Below, piece by piece: positions 37,446 to 42,555 of a stretch of 42,555 nt of DNA (position 1 is its first letter; every line of letters starts with the position of its first letter). Location: the NCBI GenBank assembly GCA_903876665.1, contig CAIRAY010000009.1, positions 1-42,555 on the forward strand, in the 5' to 3' direction. The DNA comes from an uncultured Fibrobacterota bacterium. GTDB taxonomy: Bacteria; Fibrobacterota; Fibrobacteria; Fibrobacterales; Fibrobacteraceae. A model generated the notes under the pieces. The model was not told the origin of the DNA. It saw only the letters and a list, made by a program, of their open reading frames with translations, and did not search any database. Made by a program: the position numbers and the translations under genes.

Positions 37446-38044
37446 ATCGTTATTGCTTCCTTTTGAAATAGGTTTTTAACATCAACTATGTGCATGGCCG
37501 GCGCAAACGATTCCTGGAACCGGTGCCCGTCAGGGAATTCCAGCCAGGGAATCCCATATTCTTTGAGGATACTTTGTGTCTGAATGGGGCTGACCACCGA
37601 ATCCTGGGTACCGATCAGCACCATCATGCGGGAGCAGGTTTCGGGACGCACAACAACACTCTCCCTCATTTGCCTAAGCCTTTGGAGATGAGCGTGGGTC
37701 CAATCCAGGACTTCGCCGTTATCCCTGTTCGCCTGTAGGCCTAAAAGCCTGCGGGTATTTTCCCAAGGCTCCAGGCTGGGGTTCACCAGGACTGCAGGCA
37801 AATCCAACTTCATGGCCAACAGAAAGGCCGCAAAGCCCCCCAGGGATGTGCCCACCAGGGTAACAGGCTCACCAGCATCCAGGACCACCCGTTCCAGGAC
37901 ATCCAGCCAATCGGCATCCTGATAGCGGATGGTTGGCCGTAAAATGGTGGCATGGGGATACAAGCTCTGCAACACCGCGGCTTTGAAAGAGTGCCCCGTT
38001 CCCGACGCGGCAAACCCATGAAGAAGTACAATGGTCCTTGGCAT
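37442..38044 (-). CDS. YqiA-like alpha/beta-hydrolase esterase, copy 2
   Basis: A 200-residue paralogue of the 29990 esterase: I-V-L-L-H-G-F-A-A-S-G, nucleophile elbow G-T-S-L-G-G-F-A-A, L-V-N-P-S-L-E-P-W, G-T-Q-D-S-V and D-G-H-R-F. ATG 38044 with GGGGG upstream is preferred to the frame start four codons earlier. It is coupled by ATGA to the phosphoesterase downstream and follows the 38066 gene by 21 bases. Confidence 0.87.
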   Translation of the reverse strand: MPRTIVLLHGFAASGTGHSFKAAVLQSLYPHATILRPTIRYQDADWLDVLERVVLDAGEPVTLVGTSLGGFAAFLLAMKLDLPAVLVNPSLEPWENTRRLLGLQANRDNGEVLDWTHAHLQRLRQMRESVVVRPETCSRMMVLIGTQDSVVSPIQTQSILKEYGIPWLEFPDGHRFQESFAPAMHIVDVKNLFQKEAITI

Positions 38045-38065
38045 ATTTACCCCCATTCAAACGCC

Positions 38066-38332
38066 CTAGCGCAGGACCTGGTCGCGCATCAGCGGCTTGG
38101 GACGATAGCATTGAATCAATTTGCACATGCTGGTTGGAGAAATATCAAACCACACGGAATTGAAGCTTTTGCCCGGGAATTCCTTGAGGAATATTTTGGT
38201 ATGTTGATTCCGCATGTCTGCATAATCCAAGGCATACTCTTGGCCAACGCTCAATAGGCCTCGAGGATCCAGGTGTGAACCCCAGTCGATCTGGTCTTGA
38301 CGAACCGATTCCGCATCGAACGTAAGCATCAT
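38066..38332 (-). CDS. Hypothetical protein, 88 aa
   Basis: An 88-residue protein overlapping the stop of the MORN-like gene as ATGA, so coupled to it. Two ATG codons stand in tandem at the start. No known motif. Part of the minus-strand run 39139-36669. Confidence 0.65.
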   Translation of the reverse strand: MMLTFDAESVRQDQIDWGSHLDPRGLLSVGQEYALDYADMRNQHTKIFLKEFPGKSFNSVWFDISPTSMCKLIQCYRPKPLMRDQVLR

Positions 38333-38853
38333 CGTACACCTCCAGTGGTTTCAGGAAATTCAATCATTTTGCCTAGCTCACGGTCTGTAGCCACGGCCTT
38401 TTCGTACTTCAGGGCACCGGATTCATAGTAGCCCTTGATGACCCCAGTCACGGTTCCCCTGACCCACTGGGTCTCGGACATCAAGGCTCCAGAGGGGTAA
38501 TTCCACCTTTCGACCCCATGCTTCCGGCCGCCCACATAGGAGACCTGGGAAAATATGCCACCCGCCTCGTAATACCAGGTTTCCGAGCCCTGGGGCACGC
38601 CGTTTTCATAAAGCAATTCGGCCTTTAATGCGCCGGAAGCGAAATATTCCTTTGCCATTCCCTGGACCTCGCCCATGGTGTAGGGGGTTTCCGCCTCCAG
38701 GGCTCCATCGTTGTAATAGCTTTTGAGAATCCCATGGACTCGTTCATTGACATAGGGAATCTCGAATTCCAATTCGTTGGAGGGATAGTAGTGGTCCACC
38801 TCCATTTCATCGCAAAGGCACTCTGTGCCATCTTTGTATTTGAATGTTTTCAT
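38329..38853 (-). CDS. MORN-variant (YwqK-like) repeat protein
   Basis: A 174-residue protein made of five or six repeats of about 22 residues with the phrase Y-x-x-G-x-L-x-x-E-x-x-Y-x-x-G-x-x-x-G (for example Y-N-D-G-A-L-E-A-E and Y-E-S-G-A-L-K-Y-E). This is the MORN_2 variant repeat of YwqK-type proteins, some of which are antitoxins for polymorphic toxins. Coupled by ATGA to the 88-residue product downstream; whether the two form a toxin/immunity pair is open. GGGG lies before the ATG. Confidence 0.82.
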   Translation of the reverse strand: MKTFKYKDGTECLCDEMEVDHYYPSNELEFEIPYVNERVHGILKSYYNDGALEAETPYTMGEVQGMAKEYFASGALKAELLYENGVPQGSETWYYEAGGIFSQVSYVGGRKHGVERWNYPSGALMSETQWVRGTVTGVIKGYYESGALKYEKAVATDRELGKMIEFPETTGGVR

Positions 38854-38881
38854 GTGTTTTCCCCTAGGTTGAATAATTTCG

Positions 38882-39139
38882 TTAGTCCGCGGCCCAGCCA
38901 GATTGGATCAGGTCCGCAATGGTTGTATAAGCCCCAAGGACCTCATCGGTGACATGGTCGCGGATGATGTATTCCTCGGCAAGGCAGGACTCCAGAGTGA
39001 TGTACCCGAAGCCGTCATCGCAATTCTTCATCATCACGCCCTTGTTCCCCAGGCGCTCGTTCAATGCAAAAATGCATGGGTCGATATTGTACAGAATCTC
39101 GGTCGTTTGGCTCTGCAAGCCTTTACTCCATTGCGTCAT
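38882..39139 (-). CDS. Hypothetical protein, 85 aa
   Basis: An 85-residue acidic protein with AAGGAG at good spacing, first gene of the run towards the MORN-like protein (28-bp gap). It contains C-D-D-G-F-G-Y-I-T-L-E-S-C-L-A-E-E-Y-I. Family unknown. A TTGATG-N17-TATAAA pair (39151-39179) would place the transcription start inside its ribosome site, so the promoter is unclear. Confidence 0.65.
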   Translation of the reverse strand: MTQWSKGLQSQTTEILYNIDPCIFALNERLGNKGVMMKNCDDGFGYITLESCLAEEYIIRDHVTDEVLGAYTTIADLIQSGWAAD

Positions 39140-39179
39140 CTTTTCTCCTTTTTATACGACTAATATACCTACACATCAA

Positions 39180-39194
39180 TGACAGTTTTTGTCA
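39180..39194. promoter_or_regulatory. Palindrome TGACA-N5-TGTCA upstream of the 39139 gene
   Basis: A 5-bp perfect inverted pair about 41-55 bases before the ATG, in an operator-like place. Confidence 0.35.
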
Positions 39195-39289
39195 GTCTAA
39201 AATGTTTCTGATTAATTCATAATAGGCATTCTCCTAGGCTGTCTCCTAGGATGGGAATGCAAAGTGCCCACTGGTTTTTCCAAATGTAC

Positions 39290-39399
39290 GGGCGCTGTTG
39301 CTTCGCAACCAAAGCCCTAACTTGGATATATGCCAGTAATCGCCTTGGCGAAACTGGCACATCAATTTCGTCGCACACCAGGGAGACGATTCGTCTCCC
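39290..39399. repeat. Three successive hairpins in a gene-free spacer
   Basis: The spacer 39140-39552 holds no convincing gene. It contains GGGC...GCCC with inner GTTGC/GCAAC (39290-39317). A hairpin at 39324-39364 (ATATGCCAGTAATCGCC / GGCGAAACTGGCACATC) is built like the one at 7103-7140, and a perfect palindrome GGGAGACGATTCGTCTCCC lies at 39381-39399. Confidence 0.6.
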
Positions 39400-39552
39400 A
39401 CATCTTGGAAGGATGCTCCTCGACTGAACCCTGTGTTCAATTTGCACCCCCATCCCGTTATCCCAAAATCACCCCTTCGAAGAAATCAAGGGTTGCTAAA
39501 AAACGGGCCGTAGGTCACTCCATTCAATAGTCTCAAGATCGATTTCCCCTCA

Positions 39553-39960
39553 TCACAGATTCTCCTGGATTCTCCACATGGCGAGAAGAGCCGCATCGCG
39601 GGGCTTGGGAGGCTTTTCTTCAGATTCCAGAACTAGGAACAAGGGCAAATCGGTTGGAGCACACTCAAGGGCGTTCATAATCTCGGAGACGTCGGCACCT
39701 TGGGCAATGATGGGCAATTCACTTTCTGCAAACATCTTTTGAAGGCCCTGGATATCGCGAATGGTATACCACCGGCCACTCATTAAGATGTTCTGCAAAA
39801 ATTCGAGAAATGGACGTTGCCCAGCCCTTGAGAAACACCGCCCACCGGAATACTTTTCCAGGTCGATATTCAGCATCTTTTCGCACAGGGAAAAGAGCCG
39901 ATCCATTTCTTCGTGAAAGTACTCCGGAAAGTCCGCCTTCGCAGGCACAATTCGTGACAT
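39553..39960 (-). CDS. Hypothetical protein, 135 aa
   Basis: A 135-residue helical soluble protein; AAGGAG lies before the ATG. It contains R-L-F-S-L-C-E-K-M-L-N-I-D-L-E-K-Y-S-G-G-R-C-F. No recognised family. Monocistronic behind its own consensus promoter. Confidence 0.68.
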   Translation of the reverse strand: MSRIVPAKADFPEYFHEEMDRLFSLCEKMLNIDLEKYSGGRCFSRAGQRPFLEFLQNILMSGRWYTIRDIQGLQKMFAESELPIIAQGADVSEIMNALECAPTDLPLFLVLESEEKPPKPRDAALLAMWRIQENL

Positions 39961-39979
39961 AATGGCTCCTTTTCTTGGG

Positions 39980-40007
39980 ATTATCGAGAAAAGGAGGGGT
40001 TTGTCAA
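39980..40007 (-). promoter_or_regulatory. Promoter TTGACA-N16-GATAAT for the 39553 gene
   Basis: Minus strand TTGACA (40002-40007), 16 bases, GATAAT (39980-39985) followed by CC. Exact consensus match, leader of about 13-19 bases. The rest of 40008-40200 shows nothing I can support. Confidence 0.65.
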
Positions 40008-40200
40008 GGGGCGAGGAGGCATGGATTTTCTGGCACTCTTTCGAAAAATGGGTAGCCAGTCATCCTCGCGTAGGCGAATATCTAGGCAAATAGTATTGCA
40101 GTTCTTTCTCGCCTTTCCTGGCCAGAAGCAACAGCTGACTTTTTCATTCCGAAAGAATACGTGCCCCATGGACAAGGAGACCCCTTTGGAAACTTATGCC

Positions 40201-40461
40201 TTAGGCTTGGACAGAGGCTTGCTCGATCAGCCTGGCTAAGGCATTATAAAACAAATCTTTTGGCCCTCCCAAATACATCAAACGAAGTGTATTGTTGGCG
40301 CATTTGTCTTTGGTTCCATTGCCCAAGACACAGCCAATGCGCAAAGTGATATGGATCTCATGGTCATTGGAAACATTGGCTTGCGTGAATTGAGTAAATT
40401 GCTCAAGGATCCCGCATAAGAACTCTGGTTCAATGGGTTTACAAATGCGAAGCAAGCTCAT
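40201..40461 (-). CDS. Hypothetical protein, 86 aa
   Basis: An 86-residue protein with no recognised family. ATG 40461 has AGGTG seven bases upstream; the TTG two codons earlier is less likely. It overlaps the end of the 40439 gene by 23 bases, so the two are coupled. Confidence 0.6.
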   Translation of the reverse strand: MSLLRICKPIEPEFLCGILEQFTQFTQANVSNDHEIHITLRIGCVLGNGTKDKCANNTLRLMYLGGPKDLFYNALARLIEQASVQA

Positions 40462-40729
40462 TTTCAATCACCTTCTCGAAGAGGACTTTTGCTGTTTCCA
40501 TGTTGCGACTATTGAGACTTGCGAGTAAATCGGCGTAGACCATAATGGCCGGTGCACATTGGCTCCACTGGCTTTGTCGAGGTAGGCTTTGCAAGAGTGA
40601 ATACATTTCGATTTCACCCTTTGGATCTGCTTGCCAGCAGTGCTGTTGCGCAATGGTATTGATAAAGGTGTTAAACTCAGTGTCGTTCACAAATAGCGTT
40701 TGAGTTGCTGGTTGTAAGTACTTCGTCAT
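40439..40729 (-). CDS. Hypothetical protein, 96 aa
   Basis: A 96-residue helical protein, first gene of a two-gene unit with the 40201 product. It contains W-S-Q-C-A-P-A-I-M-V-Y-A-D-L-L-A-S-L-N-S-R. No strong ribosome site before the ATG. Divergent from the 40894 regulator gene. Family unknown. Confidence 0.55.
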   Translation of the reverse strand: MTKYLQPATQTLFVNDTEFNTFINTIAQQHCWQADPKGEIEMYSLLQSLPRQSQWSQCAPAIMVYADLLASLNSRNMETAKVLFEKVIENELASHL

Positions 40730-40842
40730 GATGCTTGCTGCGACTTCGCCTTACCTTCATTGGAGGAATTGTACGGTTTAGTGCTCATGCCCAGTGTATA
40801 AGAATGGCTTTTGTATCATATTTTGTATACACGATGGACAAT

Positions 40843-40881
40843 CATAATTCGCAATTCGCAATTCGCGAATCGCGAATTATG
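40843..40881. promoter_or_regulatory. Operator-like inverted repeat before the regulator gene
   Basis: CATAATTCGC (40843-40852) and GCGAATTATG (40872-40881) are perfect inverted copies, with extra AATTCGC units between them. The right arm touches TATATT (40882-40887), the likely -10 of the 40894 gene, so binding here would block its transcription. Confidence 0.6.
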
Positions 40882-40893
40882 TATATTACCACT

Positions 40894-41421
40894 ATGAAGA
40901 CCATCTCTGGTATGCGCCCACAGGATGTTGTGGTGCTTGCAAAAATCATAGCCTTGGGGAAATCCCCGTGGAAAGGCATAGACCTATCACGGCAATTACA
41001 CTTGAGTGCATCCGAGATTTCGGAGTCGTTGCATCGCTCGGTGACTGCACGCCTCATTGATGCGGAGAAGCGGATAGTGCAAACTGCGACCTTTCTCGAT
41101 TTTCTGGTATATGGAATCCGAGTTGTTTATCCAGCAAGCCTTGGCGGATTCCAAAGAGGCATCCCAACCGCTTATTCGGCTGCGCCATTGAATAAAAGAA
41201 TTTCATCCGATGAACAACTTGTCTGGGCTTATGAAGATGGCAATGCCAGAGGTCAGGTTGTAGAACCGCTTTATCCAACAGTTCCCCTGGCAGCGAAAGA
41301 AGATACGGGCCTCCATGCATTGCTGGCTCTAATTGATACACTACGGGTGGGCAAGGTACGCGAGATTCAACTTGCAAAGGAAGAACTATCGAAGAGGTTT
41401 GCTGAATATGCGATCCACTAA
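40894..41421 (+). CDS. Winged-helix regulator/antitoxin-like protein of a nucleotidyltransferase pair
   Basis: A 175-residue protein starting M-K-T-I-S-G-M-R-P-Q-D-V-V-V-L-A-K-I-I-A-L. It has an HTH-like D-L-S-R-Q-L-H-L-S-A-S-E-I-S-E-S-L, then V-Y-P-A-x-L-G-G-x-x-R-G-I-P-T-A and L-x-A-L-I-D-x-L-R-V-G-K-x-R-E. I know this family as the usual upstream partner of AbiEii-like nucleotidyltransferase genes. The ATG is six bases past TATATT with no ribosome site, so the message is probably leaderless. A large palindrome overlaps the promoter, pointing to autorepression. Its stop overlaps the start of the broken nucleotidyltransferase gene. It looks intact. Confidence 0.75.
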   Translation: MKTISGMRPQDVVVLAKIIALGKSPWKGIDLSRQLHLSASEISESLHRSVTARLIDAEKRIVQTATFLDFLVYGIRVVYPASLGGFQRGIPTAYSAAPLNKRISSDEQLVWAYEDGNARGQVVEPLYPTVPLAAKEDTGLHALLALIDTLRVGKVREIQLAKEELSKRFAEYAIH

Positions 41422-41919
41422 TCTAGAGCGGTTAATCTATGTAGCTAGAGGGCTGGGTTCCCTTGTCGATCATGTATTCTTTGTAGGTGGCTCTTAGATG
41501 AAATAATGGTGGACATCATGAGTGCCGATGCGAAATCCCTTGGTTTTACCAATCGCTGGTATGCTCCTGCAATGAAGGAGACCGTGCACTATCAAATAGA
41601 TTCAAATCTTGCTATCAAGCTGTTTCCATTGAAGTACTACATCGCAACGAAATTGGAGGCAACCTTTTCTCGCGGTTGGCCTGATTTACGCATGAGTCAT
41701 GACTTCGAAGATATCGTGTACTTGTGGGATGGTGTTGAGGATATTCAAACCGCTTGGGCCGATGCGGAGCCTGAGTTGAAAGACTACATGAAATTCGCTA
41801 TGGATAAGCTAAAAACGAATACGACATTCCGTGAAGCGGTGGAAGCTCACATGCCAATAGGAAGTGGCAAAAGGGTTCAAAGAGTCATTCAAGAAATGAT
41901 TGCGCTTTCCACGCTTTGA
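41408..41919 (+). pseudogene. AbiEii-like nucleotidyltransferase, catalytic core deleted
   Basis: ATG 41408 begins a 29-residue frame ending V-D-H-V-F-F-V-G-G-S, the N-terminal strand and G-G-S of nucleotidyltransferase-fold toxins, then a TAG (41495-41497). Nine bases on, in another frame, the C-terminal part resumes: V-D-I-M-S-A-D-A-K-S-L-G-F-T-N-R-W-Y, then Y-Y-I-A-T-K-L-E-A-T-F-S-R-G and S-H-D-F-E-D-I-V. The roughly 75-80 residues that should lie between, carrying the D-x-D metal ligands, are gone. The toxin-like enzyme should thus be dead. Its start overlaps the regulator gene as in intact pairs. Confidence 0.78.
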
Positions 41920-41982
41920 CCATTCCTCCCAAACGCAGTACATTTTCTTTAGGTCCCTTTTTGGTACCCGAAGTATTTTTCT

Positions 41983-42342
41983 TTAGCCAAAACCCTTATA
42001 GAATAAGGCATGGCGGGGAGGTGTGCAAAGCCTACCAAGGTGCGTGGCCTGGAACAACCTTCCGGCATCCTGATTTGGACTAGTCTGGTACTGAAAGAAT
42101 GGAACCAAGATGCTCTTTATTAGCGGCGATATTGTTTTCTGATCAATTTCTTGAGCGTAATTCCCCGTATAAAGTCCATTAACATTTGGCATGTTCACGT
42201 GCATCACATTTGTATCCAATAAATTTGGCCTGCCACTTTCTTTCCAGACATTTATGCGGTGTTCAAGTTCGCCACCGCCTTCCTCCATGCCAATGAGATA
42301 AATTTTTGAATCCAGATTTCCGTATGCTCGTTTAAACTCAAT
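41983..42342 (-). pseudogene. Degraded gene fragment of unknown family
   Basis: From an in-frame TAA at 42343-42345 the minus strand reads I-E-F-K-R-A-Y-G-N-L-D-S-K-I-Y-L-I-G-M-E-E-G-G-G-E-L-E-H-R-I-N-V-W-K, which has real-protein character (strand K-I-Y-L-I-G followed by a Gly-rich loop). The frame shows similar character upstream of that stop. The last 40 residues look like frameshifted sequence. The ATG inside it (42288) is in the middle of the conserved-looking part. Probably a decayed gene. Confidence 0.4.
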
Positions 42343-42422
42343 TTACTCCAGGTTGGATTCGTAGCGAGCGGCGAAAAAATATCGGTATGTAGGGCTCTCT
42401 TCCTTTTATTCGCCGTTACTGT

Positions 42423-42554
42423 TCAGGTCTGAAAATTCGGCATACGCCTATTGACCAGGTCGATGATGGCGTTCATCACGCTGACCGCTTGCTTTCTTGA
42501 AGTTGATATTACTGAGCGCAGGTCACAGAAATCTTTGGCCCCTTGTTGAGAGCG
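42423..42554 (-). pseudogene. C-terminal fragment of a transposase (runs off window)
   Basis: The minus-strand frame open from the window edge reads R-S-Q-Q-G-A-K-D-F-C-D-L-R-S-V-I-S-T-S-R-K-Q-A and ends N-F-Q-T-stop. The pattern of small polar start, F-x-x-L-R-S-V-I-x-T-x-R-K-Q helix and short tail is that of IS66-type transposase C-termini. Only 43 residues are visible, so completeness beyond the edge is unknown. Confidence 0.5.
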
Positions 42555-42555
42555 A

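Noticed and set aside
39217..39453. 78-codon minus-strand frame in the 39.2-39.5 kb spacer
   Set aside because: Runs through hairpins and palindromes, has no ribosome site and an Arg-rich random look.

Overview
This window reads as a chromosomal accessory segment of a diderm-type bacterium. It carries lipoproteins with lipobox signal peptides, Shine-Dalgarno-led genes, a sigma-54 activator and one near-perfect sigma-54 promoter. The phylum cannot be fixed from the sequence; a poorly sampled lineage such as Fibrobacterota is only a guess. No tRNA, rRNA, CRISPR array or complete insertion sequence is visible. A large share of the genes belong to families I do not recognise, and many occur as paralogue pairs inside the window.

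Layout. Bases 1-2.8 kb (minus strand): the start of a DUF3800 protein, a small P-loop kinase-like protein, a zinc-ribbon protein, and an AAA ATPase/PD-(D/E)XK protein flanked by 21-bp direct repeats. 2.8-6.8 kb (plus): a Cys-rich protein of unknown function coupled to a SWIM/SNF2 helicase. 7.3-15.4 kb: cell-envelope genes, namely two carboxypeptidase-regulatory-domain lipoproteins, two proteins that look LPP20-like, and a membrane protein paired with a protein that has a paralogue at 19 kb. 15.4-18.5 kb: a sigma-54-type AAA+ activator with an unrecognised N-terminal domain and an apparently leaderless promoter, then a repeat array, a structured RNA ending in a terminator, and the first of three sigma-like proteins. 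18.5-26.8 kb: a compact cluster of unrecognised genes, mostly minus strand, built round a tandem AAA+ ATPase, two membrane proteins and a paralogue pair. 27-28.2 kb: the second sigma-like gene behind the sigma-54 promoter, and a small membrane protein. 28.7-34.4 kb: small accessory genes (NUDIX, YqiA-like esterase, HAD phosphatase, HD hydrolase) mixed with gene remnants. 34.4-40.7 kb: the third sigma-like gene, ClpS with a coupled partner, and a run of minus-strand small genes. 40.8-42.5 kb: an intact regulator beside a gutted nucleotidyltransferase toxin-like gene, then degraded genes and a transposase tail.

Three genome-scale signals link these parts. First, about a dozen genes are preceded by the same promoter form, TTGACA, 15-16 bases, then G-A-n-A-n-T (exactly GATAAT in five cases). 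Several of these promoters sit so close that the mRNA should be leaderless. Second, intergenic spaces are filled by one family of paired palindromic repeats with ends in GTCATG/CATGAC. Their arm tips have acquired nested hairpin modules and their outer ends have expanded into short tandem arrays. Third, three sigma-region-2/region-4-like proteins of about 233 residues are encoded here, one behind a sigma-54 promoter and one behind a structured leader RNA, in the same window as a sigma-54 activator. My best candidates for undescribed biology are the regulatory set (activator plus sigma-like proteins), the 18.5-26.8 kb AAA+ cluster, the 17.55-17.72 kb RNA and the modular repeat family.
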